Source of the DNA: [Zimmermannella] alba NBRC 15616
GTDB taxonomy: Bacteria; Actinomycetota; Actinomycetes; Actinomycetales; Microbacteriaceae
Direction of reading: 5' to 3'
Length of the DNA: 64,000 nt
Assembly: GCF_001570905.1 (NCBI RefSeq)
Contig: NZ_BCSO01000001.1
Location: 62,001-126,000 of the forward strand
The notes beneath the pieces were generated by a model, which was not told the origin of the DNA, did not search any database, and saw only the letters and a list, made by a program, of their open reading frames with translations. The position numbers were made by a program, and so were the translations under genes. Below, one piece after another: positions 1-9,163 of this stretch. Each line of letters starts with the position of its first letter. The first letter of the stretch is position 1.

Positions 1-104
1 TTCAAGCCTCCGTGCGCCTCGAAGCCGCAAATGCTGCCATTTATGCACGCACCCGGCCGCCGCACCCCGAGCACCTGCGGCAGCACCGGGTAGGCTTGCC
101 TCTC

Positions 105-1178
105 GTGGCTCTTACTCTCGGAATCGTCGGTCTCCCCAACGTCGGCAAGTCGACCCTGTTCAACGCACTCACGAAGAACCAGGTCCTCGCCGCCAACTAC
201 CCGTTCGCAACGATCGAACCGAACGTGGGTGTGGTGGAGCTTCCGGACCCGCGTCTCAAGAAGCTCGCCGAGATCTTCGGCAGCGAGCGCATCCTCCCCG
301 CCACCGTGTCGTTCGTTGACATCGCGGGCATCGTGAAGGGTGCGAGCGAAGGTGAAGGCCTCGGCAACAAGTTCCTCGCCAACATCCGCGAGGCTGACGC
401 GATCTGCCAGGTTGTGCGCGGCTTCACTGACGGTGACGTCGTGCATGTCGACGGCAAGGTCGAGCCCGCCTCAGACATGGAGACGATCAACACCGAGCTC
501 ATCCTCGCCGACCTCGAGACGCTCGAGAAGGCCCTCCCGCGTTACGAGAAGGAGGTGAAGCACAAAAAGCTCGATAGCTCGGTGCTCACCGCCGCGCAGG
601 AAGCGAAGGCCGCGCTCGAAGAGGGCAAGCTCCTCTCGCAGACGAGCGTTGACCTCGAGCCGATCCGCGAGCTCGGCCTGCTCACCGCAAAGCCCGTCAT
701 CTTCGTGTTCAACGTGGACGAGACGATCCTCGGCGACCAGGCCAAGCTTGACGAACTTGCTGCGCTCGTGGCTCCCGCGAAGGCGATCTTCCTCGACGCC
801 AAGACCGAGTCCGAGCTCATCGACCTCGACCCGGAGGAGGCACAGGAGCTCCTCGCGAGCCTCGGCCAGGAGGAGTCCGGTCTCGACCAGCTCGCCCGCA
901 TCGGCTTCGACACGCTCGGCCTGCAGACCTACCTCACGGCTGGTCCGAAGGAAGCGCGCGCCTGGACGATCCGCAAGGGCTGGAAGGCCCCGCAGGCTGC
1001 AGGCGTCATCCACACCGACTTCGAAAAGGGCTTCATCAAGGCCGAGGTTGTCTCCTTCGATGACCTCGTTGAGGCCGGTTCGGAAGCCGCCGCAAAGTCG
1101 GCCGGCAAGATGCGCCTCGAAGGCAAGGACTACGTCATGCAAGACGGCGACGTCGTCGAATTCCGCTTCAATGTGTAG
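105..1178 (+). CDS. ychF: YchF family redox-regulated ATPase
   Basis: Obg-related P-loop NTPase of the YchF family, a ribosome-associated ATPase linked to translation and the oxidative stress response. The product is 357 aa, the normal length for the family. The N-terminal G domain carries the Walker A motif GLPNVGKST near residues 8-16 and the G3 motif DIAG. A helical region follows, then a C-terminal TGS-like domain ending VVEFRFNV. The open frame extends 31 codons upstream, but that part has no family similarity. I chose the GTG at 105 because the protein then begins with the typical [12 protein letters not shown] and a TAGGCT -10 box at 91-96 lies 8 bases upstream, as expected for a leaderless transcript. 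Identity is certain; start is likely. Confidence 0.96.
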   Translation: MALTLGIVGLPNVGKSTLFNALTKNQVLAANYPFATIEPNVGVVELPDPRLKKLAEIFGSERILPATVSFVDIAGIVKGASEGEGLGNKFLANIREADAICQVVRGFTDGDVVHVDGKVEPASDMETINTELILADLETLEKALPRYEKEVKHKKLDSSVLTAAQEAKAALEEGKLLSQTSVDLEPIRELGLLTAKPVIFVFNVDETILGDQAKLDELAALVAPAKAIFLDAKTESELIDLDPEEAQELLASLGQEESGLDQLARIGFDTLGLQTYLTAGPKEARAWTIRKGWKAPQAAGVIHTDFEKGFIKAEVVSFDDLVEAGSEAAAKSAGKMRLEGKDYVMQDGDVVEFRFNV

Positions 1179-1262
1179 TTGCTACGGCGTAGCACTAGAA
1201 CCCTCACTCCTCTTCACGGAAGCGCCGTTGAAGGATTTCTCTCTGCAGAGGAAAATGGGGAC

Positions 1263-2006
1263 ATGATCACCGCCGCACTTCGACAGCTCGTGGAGACTGC
1301 CAATGCGCATGCGCAGCAGTGCAACGATGGCAAGGATCACACAGTCGCCGCCGCACTGCTGACCAGATCAGGCCAGACCGTGCTTGGTGTGAACGCGTTC
1401 CATTTCCTAGGTGGCCCATGCGGCGAGATCTCTGCCCTTGCTAACCACGCGGCCACGTGCGCCGATGATCCCATCGACGCCATCGTCGCAGTCTACGGGC
1501 CGACCGGCCAAGTGATCTCCCCATGTGGAAAGTGCCGTCAGGTGTTGTTCGACATCGACCCAGCCATCCAATGCGTTGTCCGGGGCAGCAACGGCCTCGA
1601 AGCGCTGACCGTCTCCGAGCTTCTTCCTCACGCCTATGACTGGCGCGCCATGGAACGCCCACAACAGGTCTTCATGTGGGAGGGCTACGAGTCGGCCATC
1701 AGAGACGGGTCCAAACGTCAGACCATCCGCGTCGACGATCCCTTCCGACCTGGGTCAGCGCAGCTCGTCTTCGAGAAGGAAAGCGGCGAGACCATCACCC
1801 TCGATGCGAACATCACTTCCGTGTTGGCCACACGTCGCTGCGACCTCACCGAGGAACACGCACAACGCGACGGCTTCGCCTCACTGGCGGACCTGCACGA
1901 AGCCCTCGACATGCACTACCCCGGCCTTGAGATGGAAGACAGCATCGACATCGTGGCCTTTGAACTGAGCAACCCCGCAGGATGCAGTCCCAGTCCTCAA
2001 GATTAG
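1263..2006 (+). CDS. Cytidine deaminase-like domain fused to YqfB-like ASCH domain
   Basis: The 247-aa product has two domains. Residues 1-125 form a cytidine/blasticidin-type deaminase: Cys53-Gly-Glu55 supplies one zinc ligand and the proton-shuttling Glu, and Pro87-Cys88-Gly-Lys-Cys91 the other two ligands. Residues 135-236 form an ASCH domain that aligns by eye with E. coli YqfB, the N4-acetylcytidine amidohydrolase. The Lys and Thr corresponding, as I recall them, to YqfB Lys21 and Thr24 are present (Lys151, Thr154), and the LTEEHA stretch is shared. The residue matching YqfB Glu74 appears to be Asp203. The start ATG follows a purine-rich GAGGAAAATGGGG leader. Inference: a nucleoside salvage enzyme acting on modified cytidines. 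Alternatively the ASCH part only binds RNA or a nucleoside. Confidence 0.85.
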   Translation: MITAALRQLVETANAHAQQCNDGKDHTVAAALLTRSGQTVLGVNAFHFLGGPCGEISALANHAATCADDPIDAIVAVYGPTGQVISPCGKCRQVLFDIDPAIQCVVRGSNGLEALTVSELLPHAYDWRAMERPQQVFMWEGYESAIRDGSKRQTIRVDDPFRPGSAQLVFEKESGETITLDANITSVLATRRCDLTEEHAQRDGFASLADLHEALDMHYPGLEMEDSIDIVAFELSNPAGCSPSPQD

Positions 2007-2166
2007 TTATTGAACCGGGATTCGAACGACTTCCGAGATCGTTGAGCATGTTGGATCAAATGTGATCCAGCACCAGCACGCAATCTGAGCCGCGGCAGCA
2101 AAGAGGCGGCAGACGAATCCCAGTTGAGGAACGGAAGCCTGCGACAGGTGCGGGTAGCCTCCAGAC

Positions 2167-2562
2167 ATGAGCAACCCCGTTCACCACATCGAATTGTGGA
2201 CAACCGACGTGCGCAGGTCGGCAGTCTCTTTCAATTGGCTCCTTGGCCGACTGGGATGGCAGGCCCAACACGATCCAAATTGGCCGCAAGGAAGAACATG
2301 GCTCCACCCCGGCGGAGCATACGTGGTGCTGGAAGAATCGCCTGCTCTCACGGGACCACACGACCGCACGCGAGCGGGGTTGAACCATCTTGCTCTCCGC
2401 GCCATAGATCGAATGCTTCTCGATGAAATCCAACGAGACTGCTCGAACCACGGATGGACTGAGTTGTTTGCCGACAAGTACCCCCACGCTGGCGGACCCG
2501 AGCACACCGCGCTGTTCCTCGAAAACAGCGAGGGGTTCGAGCTGGAGATCGTTGTTGACTGA
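2167..2562 (+). CDS. VOC family (glyoxalase/bleomycin resistance-like) protein
   Basis: A 131-aa single-module VOC protein of the vicinal-oxygen-chelate fold. It opens with the usual beta strand MSNPVHHIELWTTDV, then a helix and a GLNHLALRA strand, and closes with a metal-site-like strand ending GFELEIVVD, where the Glu is a likely metal ligand. VOC members include dioxygenases, glyoxalases, epimerases and antibiotic-binding proteins, and the substrate cannot be told from sequence. It stands alone. TAGCCT at 2155-2160, six bases before the ATG, indicates a leaderless transcript. Confidence 0.88.
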   Translation: MSNPVHHIELWTTDVRRSAVSFNWLLGRLGWQAQHDPNWPQGRTWLHPGGAYVVLEESPALTGPHDRTRAGLNHLALRAIDRMLLDEIQRDCSNHGWTELFADKYPHAGGPEHTALFLENSEGFELEIVVD

Positions 2563-2696
2563 GCCGCGCACCGCCTCTTCGGCTGTTCGTCATGTACGAC
2601 CGGAACTGCATAGTTCATCCAAAATCATTCCAAATCGCCCACATTCTCTATCTGATGACCGTCGGCCTAGCAGAGCCTCAATTCGAGAGTCGCGGG

Positions 2697-2741
2697 AGAC
2701 TGCAAGTCACACTTCAAAATTCACAGTGTGAGTTGTAGTCT
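2697..2741. promoter_or_regulatory. Inverted-repeat operator overlapping the promoter of the AlbA_2 gene
   Basis: Two 17-nt arms (2697-2713 AGACTGCAAGTCACACT and 2725-2741) are reverse complements with two mismatches, separated by 11 nt. The right arm contains the TAGTCT -10 box (2736-2741) of the following gene, whose ATG lies six bases further on. Protein binding here would block transcription. The same arrangement recurs after the gene at 4264-4308. Confidence 0.7.
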
Positions 2742-2747
2742 GACGTC

Positions 2748-4256
2748 ATGCTGTGGACGCCGGATGACCTCGCACAAGCCCTTGAGCAGATGCGAGCGCG
2801 ACGCGGCGACAGCACATCGATCGAGGTCAAGCGCGCCGCGGGTGGTGTCCCCCAGATGGCGGAGACCCTGTGTGCGTTCGCCAACATGCCTGACGGTGGC
2901 ACCGTGATCCTTGGAGTCGACGAGGGGGCTGGCGAATTCTCCGTCGTGGGAGTCCCCAATATCGCGCAGCTCGAGGCGGGGATCGCCAACATGGCACGCG
3001 AAGCAGTCCACCCAGCTCCGCGGATCGACTTCCTAACCATCACGGTCGACGCGAAGCCGATCGTCATCGCACACATTGCCCCGTTGTCCGTTACCGAGAA
3101 GCCTGCGCGCGTTGCAGGCAGAGCATTTCTACGTCAAGCCGATGGCGACTACGCCATGCATCCGCATGAGGAGCGCATGATCGAGGTTGCGCGCCTGCAC
3201 AGTGACGAGCAGGTGGACTACGATCTTGCGCCCGCTCGTGGCCGCAACCGTGATGATCTGGATGAAATCCTCTGTTCAGCCTATGTCCGAGCAGTGCGCG
3301 CTCACGACCGTCGACTACGAGACTGCGATGACTCCCAAATCCTTCGCATGACGAACGTCCTGACGGCAGCTGGCGAGCCAACGCTCGCCGGGCTCTACGC
3401 TCTCGGGACTTACCCGCAAGGGCAGTATCCGGCATTGACTGTGACCGCAGCCGTTCAGCTGCCTGGGGGTGAAGGTCAGCCGCGCAACCGCAACCTCCAA
3501 GACTTCACTGGCCCGGTTCCTGTTCTTCTGACCGATCTCCTCGACTGGGTGGCGTCAAACCTGGATACCGTCAACAAGTACCGCGATGACGGGCATATGG
3601 AGGTCATCCCGGAGCTACCACTCAATGCTGTACGAGAGCTCTTGGCCAACGCTCTGGTCCATCGTGACCTGGGGCCAAACACGTTGGGAACCGGCAAACA
3701 GATCCAGGTACGCCTCACGCCCCGAAACCTCTTCATCCAGAGCCCCGGAGGCCTCCGTGGAGTGTCACTCGCACAGATCGAAAGTGTTGAGCACGCTCAG
3801 GCGGCGGTGAACCAACGGCTCTACCAGATCACCAAGCGATTGACGACGCCCGACGGCGCATCGATCATTGAGGGCGAAGGTGGCGGTATCCGCGAAGTGT
3901 TCCGCTCCACGGAGGCGCGAGGACTACCCCGCCCGCAACTCATCGACACAGGCGTCCAGTTCAAGGCCCTGCTCTGGCGCAGCCGAGATGTCTCCAAGGA
4001 TTCTGCGCCTCGGACGCCCGGCACAGCAAGGAGCACGGTGGTGGTACCTCGAAGTTCGTCTCCCACTCGAAACGAGCACACGATCTTGGCCGCTCTGGCC
4101 TCAGCTGACGGCCCGCTCACGGTCCATGAGGTTGTCGACGCGACTGGCATGACGATCGGCCAGGTTCGCTACGCCCTCAACCAGCCCCTCGAGGATGGCA
4201 TCGTCATCATGGAGGGCAAGCAGGGAGTCAAATCCACCCGCTACCGCTTGCAGTGA
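2748..4256 (+). CDS. AlbA_2/Schlafen-type ATP-binding transcriptional regulator
   Basis: A 502-aa protein. Residues 1-130 form an AlbA_2 (Schlafen AAA_4-like) DNA/RNA-binding domain, recognisable by SIEVKRA, ETLCAFANM and GGTVILGVDEG. Residues 270-400 match a GHKL/HATPase_c_4 ATP-binding domain (ELLANALVHRDL, then the Gly-rich IIEGEGGGI). The C-terminus carries a winged helix (EVVDATGMTIGQVRYAL). Proteins of this build are usually annotated as transcriptional regulators, and some occur in defence or mobile islands. A leaderless start is supported by the TAGTCT -10 box at 2736-2741. Matching inverted repeats sit before and after the gene, suggesting autoregulation or an insertion-unit boundary. 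It is adjacent to a toxin-antitoxin pair. Confidence 0.85.
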   Translation: MLWTPDDLAQALEQMRARRGDSTSIEVKRAAGGVPQMAETLCAFANMPDGGTVILGVDEGAGEFSVVGVPNIAQLEAGIANMAREAVHPAPRIDFLTITVDAKPIVIAHIAPLSVTEKPARVAGRAFLRQADGDYAMHPHEERMIEVARLHSDEQVDYDLAPARGRNRDDLDEILCSAYVRAVRAHDRRLRDCDDSQILRMTNVLTAAGEPTLAGLYALGTYPQGQYPALTVTAAVQLPGGEGQPRNRNLQDFTGPVPVLLTDLLDWVASNLDTVNKYRDDGHMEVIPELPLNAVRELLANALVHRDLGPNTLGTGKQIQVRLTPRNLFIQSPGGLRGVSLAQIESVEHAQAAVNQRLYQITKRLTTPDGASIIEGEGGGIREVFRSTEARGLPRPQLIDTGVQFKALLWRSRDVSKDSAPRTPGTARSTVVVPRSSSPTRNEHTILAALASADGPLTVHEVVDATGMTIGQVRYALNQPLEDGIVIMEGKQGVKSTRYRLQ

Positions 4257-4263
4257 ACCGCCC

Positions 4264-4308
4264 AGACTGCAAGTAAGACTCCAGAACCGAGAGTCTGACT
4301 CCCAGTCT
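4264..4308. promoter_or_regulatory. Second copy of the 17-11-17 inverted repeat, downstream of the AlbA_2 gene
   Basis: Arms 4264-4280 (AGACTGCAAGTAAGACT) and 4292-4308 pair with three mismatches across an 11-nt spacer. Arm length, spacer length and half-site sequence match the repeat at 2697-2741. It starts 8 bases after the stop codon of the AlbA_2 gene. Confidence 0.65.
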
Positions 4309-4646
4309 CTCGCCATCCAGGGCGCGTTCCCGCCGTGATCGAGAAGAGCCCCTTACCGCGGCAGCTGTTGACATGAGGCTATCCCGGCACGATGTCCAGG
4401 GTAGGAACGATGCTCAAAAGCGACGAGTTCGTGCCGAGCAGAGGCGAGATCCCGCGGTGGCCCAGTTGCCAGTTTTCGTCCAACTCTCAACGTCAGATCT
4501 GGGGTGCGCAATCAATCATGTCAGGCACCGTCTTGGAATCGAAATGCTGGACGCGCTGTCACCATATTTTGTCCAGCCACGACCAAGGCCGGCTCAGGCG
4601 TTGACGCGGAACTCAGCCCATGTTCTGATCTAGCGTTGATGGGCCC
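4309..4646. other. Non-coding stretch, no supported gene
   Basis: About 340 bases between the downstream inverted repeat and the toxin gene. Short open frames exist (for example 4373-4633), but they have no ribosome site, atypical codon use and no recognisable domain. TTGACA occurs at 4370-4375 without a convincing -10 partner. It may be decayed accessory DNA. Confidence 0.4.
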
Positions 4647-4931
4647 CTACCCGCTGTAGACCTTGTCGCGGCGGCCGATCGAAAAGACCTCAACGGTGAC
4701 GACGTCGTCTTGGATGAGCGCGAGAATCCGATACGACCCCACGCGGTAGCGCCATTCGCCTGAACGGTTGGCTGTCAGCCCTTTGCCGAATGCGCGCGGG
4801 TCGGTGCATCCATCGAGGTTGTTCTTGATCCACGTGGCGAGGATCTTCGCATCGAAGCGGTCCAACTTCGTGAGCTGCTTGCGTGCTCGCGAGGTGAGCT
4901 CGACGCGGTATGGACCCCTCTCTCCGGTCAT
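4647..4931 (-). CDS. RelE/ParE-family toxin
   Basis: A 94-aa protein of the RelE/ParE toxin superfamily. Family marks are the N-terminal YRVELTSRARKQLTKLD, the GEWRYRVGSYRILALIQDD strand pair and a basic C-terminal IGRRDKVYSG. RelE members cleave mRNA on the ribosome; ParE members poison gyrase. The late basic residues and final Tyr favour the RelE type, but this is inference. It follows its antitoxin with a 4-base ATGA overlap, indicating translational coupling. Confidence 0.9.
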   Translation of the reverse strand: MTGERGPYRVELTSRARKQLTKLDRFDAKILATWIKNNLDGCTDPRAFGKGLTANRSGEWRYRVGSYRILALIQDDVVTVEVFSIGRRDKVYSG

Positions 4932-5143
4932 TGGTCGAGTTCGGAGATGATCTCGTCGATGCTGAAGCGCTCTCCGGAATCCTGCGCGATTGCCTCACGC
5001 AGCTCCTGGAGGTCGTAGGAGTCCTCGATTTTCTCGAGGATTGCGGTGCGAGCGAAGTCAGAGATAGTGACGCCCTCGAACTTGGCGAACTTACGGACAA
5101 GCTCGGCGTCCTGCTCGCTCATGCGCACGGTCATGGTGCTCAT
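4928..5143 (-). CDS. RelB/DinJ-like ribbon-helix-helix antitoxin
   Basis: A 71-aa antitoxin. The N-terminal MSTMTVRMSEQDAELVRKFA region forms the beta strand and helix of a ribbon-helix-helix DNA-binding fold. The acidic C-terminus (SGERFSIDEIISELDQ) is the usual toxin-wrapping segment. The ribosome site AGGAGG at 5148-5153 is strong, giving excess antitoxin translation ahead of the coupled toxin. The palindrome upstream is its expected operator. Confidence 0.9.
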   Translation of the reverse strand: MSTMTVRMSEQDAELVRKFAKFEGVTISDFARTAILEKIEDSYDLQELREAIAQDSGERFSIDEIISELDQ

Positions 5144-5162
5144 GCTTCCTCCTGATTCGATG

Positions 5163-5198
5163 TGAATACAGTGTATTCAAGCTCCTTTCTGGTAGCAA
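5163..5198 (-). promoter_or_regulatory. Promoter and palindromic operator of the toxin-antitoxin pair
   Basis: TGAATACAGTGTATTCA at 5163-5179 is a perfect palindrome around one central base. On the minus strand TTGCTA (complement of 5193-5198) and TACACT (complement of 5170-5175) are spaced 17 bases, forming a promoter whose -10 box lies in the middle of the palindrome. This arrangement fits autorepression by the ribbon-helix-helix antitoxin. Confidence 0.75.
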
Positions 5199-5334
5199 TG
5201 GGTCGCTTCCCGTCGCGGCTATCTTCAATGCACGCTCGGCAGGAGATAGCTGTATGCCTCGAACGGGGCCTAGTTCCAATTCGACGCCCAGCACACCCAC
5301 CTCCCACTGATCCCACCCCGATATCGTGCGAAAC

Positions 5335-7938
5335 ATGACCCCGGATGCCCCCACAACCGAAAACGCCAACACGCACCCCTGGGCAGACGGCATCCGAGTC
5401 CGAGGCGCACGTACGCACAACCTGCACAACGTGGATCTCGACCTGCCACGCGACGCCATCGTTGCCTTCACCGGCGTCTCCGGCTCCGGGAAGTCATCCC
5501 TCGCGTTCGGCACGATCTTTGCGGAAGCCCAGCGGCGCTATCTTGAATCTGTCTCGCCGTACGCTCGCCGGCTCATCGATCAGGCTGGTATCCCGGACGT
5601 CGACGAACTCGAGGGGATGCCACCAGCGGTTGCGCTGCAGCAGGCTCGAGGCGGCTCGAGTGGACGCTCCGACGTCGCCACGACGACGCAGCTCTCGAGC
5701 GTCGTCCGCATGCTCTTCTCTCGAGCAGGGGAGTATCCGCCGAACCAGCCGATGCTGTACGCGGAAGATTTCTCTCCAAACACGCCAGAAGGTGCCTGCC
5801 CGGAATGCCACGGCATGGGTCGCGTCTTCGACGTGCCCGAGGAGCTCATGGTGCCGGATGACTCCCTCACGATTCGCGAACGTGCTGTCGCCTCGTGGCC
5901 CGTCGCCTGGGCAGGGCAGAACCAGCGCGACATCCTCGTCTCGCGCGGGATCGACGTCGATATTCCATGGCGGAAGCTGCCGAAGAAGACGCGCGACTGG
6001 ATTCTTTACACAGAAGAACGCCCCACCGAGCCCGTCTATGCGGGCCTCACACCAGCGCAAACTCGCAAAGCCCGGCAGCAGGGGAGAGAACCCAGCTACA
6101 TGGGCACCTTCGTCGGCGCCCGCCGCTACGTGCTCGACACCTTCGCGAACACGAAGAGCGAGGTGATGAAGCGGCGCGTGGTGCAGTTCGTGCGCGGCGT
6201 GCTTTGCCCGCACTGCGAGGGTTCGCGCATCAAGGCGGAGGCCCTGCGCGTCACGGTCGTGGGGCACAACATCGCCGACTTCTCGGCGCTCCCGCTCGCT
6301 GAGTTGCAGCAGCTTGCAACAACACTCGCGAGCGGCGAGGTACGCCACGCCGCGGCACATACGAGCACCTTCAGCGACCCAGCCGTCACCCGCAAGCTCG
6401 CGAACGACCTCGCAACACGTCTCGAACCTATGATCGCGCTCGGCCTCGGCTATCTCTCGCTCGACCGGGCAGCCCCAACACTCTCGGGCGGCGAACGTCA
6501 GCGCTTGCGGCTCGCAACGCAACTCTCTTCCAAACTTTTCGGTGTCGCCTACGTCCTCGATGAGCCGTCCGCTGGCCTTCACCCGCGCGACCTGGACGCG
6601 CTCGTGGGCATCCTTCACGGCCTCAGGGAACGCGGCAACAGCGTGCTCGTGGTGGAGCACTCTCTTGCCGTCATCGCCGAAGCAGACTGGCTCGTCGACA
6701 TTGGGCCTGGCGCGGGAGACCAAGGCGGGCGTGTGCTCTACAGCGGGCCTCCGGCAGGAATCGCGGATGTCGAAGCCTCCGTCACACGTCGCTACCTGAC
6801 GTCATCCGGCCGCACTGCACGGTCAAGCAAGCACCGCCAGCCGCAAGGCCACCTCACCTTGACGAGTGTCGAGTGCAACACCATTCGCGGCCTCGACGTC
6901 ACCTTCCCGCTCGGCTGCCTCACCGCTGTGACCGGCGTCTCAGGCGCAGGCAAGTCGAGTCTCATTGGGAGGGCGCTCCCGGAACTCGTCCGTCAACAGC
7001 TCGGTCAAGCCGCCCCGACGGAAGAACCGGACGCCACCAACGAGGAAGCCGAGCTGCTCCTCGGCGGCAACACCGTCACGGTGCGCGGCACGGCAACCTT
7101 CGAGCGCAGCCAGGTGAAGCGGGTCGTCGTCATCGATCAGAAGCCAATTGGTCGGACTCCTCGCTCCAACGTCGCCACCTACACGGGCCTCTTCGACAGC
7201 GTCCGACGACTGTTCGCCGCAACCCCCGAAGCGAAGCGGCGCAAGTACACGGCGAGCCGGTTCTCCTTCAACGTTGCGGGCGGTCGCTGTCCGAGGTGCG
7301 AGGGCGAAGGCGCTGTCATGGTCGAGCTCCTCTTCATGCCGAGTATCTACTCGCCGTGCCCCGAATGTGGCGGCACCCGCTACGAGCCGAACACGCTCGA
7401 GATCACATGGCGTGAGCATTCCATCGCGGATGTCCTTGCCTGCAGCGTCGACGAGGCGATCAGCCTCTTCGGTGGGCAGGAGCGAATCCTTGCCGCGTTG
7501 CATGCCCTTCACGATGTGGGCCTCGGGTATGTGCGCCTCGGGCAGCCGGCCACCGAACTCTCGGGTGGAGAAGCGCAACGCGTGAAGCTCGCGACGGAAC
7601 TGCAGCGTTCAGGACGAGGCACCACCTTGTACATCCTCGATGAGCCGACCGCGGGCCTGCACCCCGCAGACGCCGATCGGCTCATGGGGCACCTACACCG
7701 CCTCGTGGCTGACGGCGGAACGGTCATCATGGCTGAGCTTGACATGCGTCTCGTTGCGGAGGCCGATCACGTCATCGACCTCGGGCCGGGAGCAGGTGTC
7801 GAAGGCGGCACAGTTGTTGCGGCGGGCACACCGGAGGATGTTGCTCGTCACCCAGGCAGCGCGAGCGCACCCTACCTTGCAAAAGCACTGGCTGGGCGAG
7901 GTGACGTCCCAGCCCGAGACAGCGCAGGACGAGACTGA
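5335..7938 (+). CDS. UvrA-like ABC ATPase (UvrA2 / drug-resistance subclass)
   Basis: An 867-aa twin-ABC protein of the UvrA family. The first Walker A is GVSGSGKSS, with signature [15 protein letters not shown] and Walker [13 protein letters not shown]. The second Walker A is [10 protein letters not shown], with signature [15 protein letters not shown] and Walker [13 protein letters not shown]. Zinc-binding clusters are visible: [23 protein letters not shown] and CPECGGTRY. It is shorter than canonical UvrA (about 940-960 aa) and begins close to the first Walker A, with little space for a normal UvrB-interaction domain. That suggests UvrA2/DrrC-type paralogues linked to intercalating-drug resistance rather than the housekeeping excinuclease. 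ATG 5335 follows TATCGT (5322-5327) by 7 bases, a leaderless start. Confidence 0.85.
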   Translation: MTPDAPTTENANTHPWADGIRVRGARTHNLHNVDLDLPRDAIVAFTGVSGSGKSSLAFGTIFAEAQRRYLESVSPYARRLIDQAGIPDVDELEGMPPAVALQQARGGSSGRSDVATTTQLSSVVRMLFSRAGEYPPNQPMLYAEDFSPNTPEGACPECHGMGRVFDVPEELMVPDDSLTIRERAVASWPVAWAGQNQRDILVSRGIDVDIPWRKLPKKTRDWILYTEERPTEPVYAGLTPAQTRKARQQGREPSYMGTFVGARRYVLDTFANTKSEVMKRRVVQFVRGVLCPHCEGSRIKAEALRVTVVGHNIADFSALPLAELQQLATTLASGEVRHAAAHTSTFSDPAVTRKLANDLATRLEPMIALGLGYLSLDRAAPTLSGGERQRLRLATQLSSKLFGVAYVLDEPSAGLHPRDLDALVGILHGLRERGNSVLVVEHSLAVIAEADWLVDIGPGAGDQGGRVLYSGPPAGIADVEASVTRRYLTSSGRTARSSKHRQPQGHLTLTSVECNTIRGLDVTFPLGCLTAVTGVSGAGKSSLIGRALPELVRQQLGQAAPTEEPDATNEEAELLLGGNTVTVRGTATFERSQVKRVVVIDQKPIGRTPRSNVATYTGLFDSVRRLFAATPEAKRRKYTASRFSFNVAGGRCPRCEGEGAVMVELLFMPSIYSPCPECGGTRYEPNTLEITWREHSIADVLACSVDEAISLFGGQERILAALHALHDVGLGYVRLGQPATELSGGEAQRVKLATELQRSGRGTTLYILDEPTAGLHPADADRLMGHLHRLVADGGTVIMAELDMRLVAEADHVIDLGPGAGVEGGTVVAAGTPEDVARHPGSASAPYLAKALAGRGDVPARDSAGRD

Positions 7939-8011
7939 ACGCCAGCTTGGAGAAGTCGGATGTCATCCGGCACCGCTTGTTACCGTGCCGACACGACCGA
8001 AGGAGGAATTG

Positions 8012-8536
8012 ATGTCTGCACTTTCGAACACCTCGATCGCGATCATTGCGACGAACGGTTTTGAGGACTCCGAACTGCTTGACCCCTTGACTGCGGTGAA
8101 GGAGGCTGGCGCGACGGTCACGGTGCTCTCGACCGAGACGGGCGAGATCACCGGCAAAAACGGCGCGACGGTCTCGGTGGATGCTACAACCGCCGCCTCA
8201 ACGGGCACCCAGTACGACGCAATCGTCCTACCTGGCGGAACGGGCAACGCTGACAAAATTCGCATGGACGAAGATGCAGTGGCGATCGTTCGTGATCACG
8301 TCTCCGCTGGCCGCCCGATTGGCGCGATTTGCCACGCTGCCTGGCTGCTCATTGAAGCGGATGCCGTTCGCGGACGCACCGTCACCTCGTATCCGTCGTT
8401 GAAGACCGACCTCCGCAACGCCGGCGCAACGTGGGTCGACGAGGAAGTTGTTGAGGACGGCGGAATTGTCAGCTCGCGTACGCCGAAGGATCTCCCGGCA
8501 TTCAACGCGAAGCTCATCGAGGTGTTCGGGAAGTAG
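8012..8536 (+). CDS. DJ-1/PfpI family (type 1 glutamine amidotransferase-like) protein
   Basis: A 174-aa single-domain PfpI/DJ-1 superfamily protein. The nucleophile elbow GAICHAAWLL carries the conserved Cys, preceded by the AIVLPGG strand, and the acidic NGFEDSELLDPL segment sits near the N-terminus. Members include deglycase/chaperone-like Hsp31 and YhbO types. The exact activity is unknown. The start ATG is fixed by the strong ribosome site AAGGAGG eight bases upstream; the longer open frame before it overlaps the UvrA-like gene in another frame and is discarded. Confidence 0.92.
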   Translation: MSALSNTSIAIIATNGFEDSELLDPLTAVKEAGATVTVLSTETGEITGKNGATVSVDATTAASTGTQYDAIVLPGGTGNADKIRMDEDAVAIVRDHVSAGRPIGAICHAAWLLIEADAVRGRTVTSYPSLKTDLRNAGATWVDEEVVEDGGIVSSRTPKDLPAFNAKLIEVFGK

Positions 8537-8722
8537 CCCGAACCTGAGGCCGCAGGTGACAGAAGACACCACGGCGCGACGGCGGCAACCCACCCGCAGC
8601 TCGGCGCGACGTTCCAAGCACTGGACGGCATGGCGCGTCACGAGCACGCGGCACGCGGCAGCCCTGAGCATCTACCCAGACCCGCGTGCCACCCTCCACA
8701 CCACGAGAGAGGGAGGGTCAAC

Positions 8723-9148
8723 GTGACGTGGGAAGACGAGATCCAAGCGCTTTCGGAGCGTGGGAATGCATGCATGGAGGCCGACGACTTCATCGGGGCG
8801 GTGAAGTGTTTCGACCAGGCATGGCTTCATCTGCCGGAGCCGAAGATGCAGTGGCCGCAAGCGACGTGGCTGCTCGCGAGCATCGGTGACGCGCACGTTC
8901 TTCGCGGGGACTTTTCTTCGGCACACGAAGCGTTGACGGCGTGCATGTACTGTCCTGACGCGATCGGAAACCCGTTCATCCACTTGCGACTGGGCCAAGC
9001 ACAGTTCGAACTTGGCAATCTGCCGCGTGCTGCGGACGAACTCATGCGTGCCTACATGGGTGCAGGGCCGGAGATTTTCGCCATGGAGGACACGAAATAT
9101 CTTGACTTCTTGGCGACGCGTGCACCGCACATCGAACGGCCGAACTGA
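8723..9148 (+). CDS. TPR-repeat protein of unknown function
   Basis: A 141-aa soluble helical protein with tetratricopeptide-like pairs: residues 1-45 (ERGNACMEADDFIGAVKCF), 46-85 (SIGDAHVLRGDFSSAHEAL) and 88-125 (HLRLGQAQFELGNLPRAADE). GTG 8723 is chosen because of the GGGAGGG ribosome site just upstream and because similarity to TPR proteins begins there. TPR domains mediate protein contacts; no partner is evident. From memory, similar short TPR proteins occur widely, sometimes near toxin/immunity loci, but nothing here shows that. Confidence 0.75.
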   Translation: MTWEDEIQALSERGNACMEADDFIGAVKCFDQAWLHLPEPKMQWPQATWLLASIGDAHVLRGDFSSAHEALTACMYCPDAIGNPFIHLRLGQAQFELGNLPRAADELMRAYMGAGPEIFAMEDTKYLDFLATRAPHIERPN

Positions 9149-9163
9149 CGGTGGCAGTTGAAC

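Noticed and set aside
2007-2036. Sequence resembling a tRNA T-arm on the minus strand (GGGATTCGAAC)
   Set aside because: The stem on one side does not pair and no acceptor, D or anticodon arms are present. It could be a chance match or a very small att remnant.
4373-4633. Open frame of 86 codons after the AlbA_2 gene
   Set aside because: No ribosome site or leaderless promoter at its start, and the protein has no recognisable pattern.
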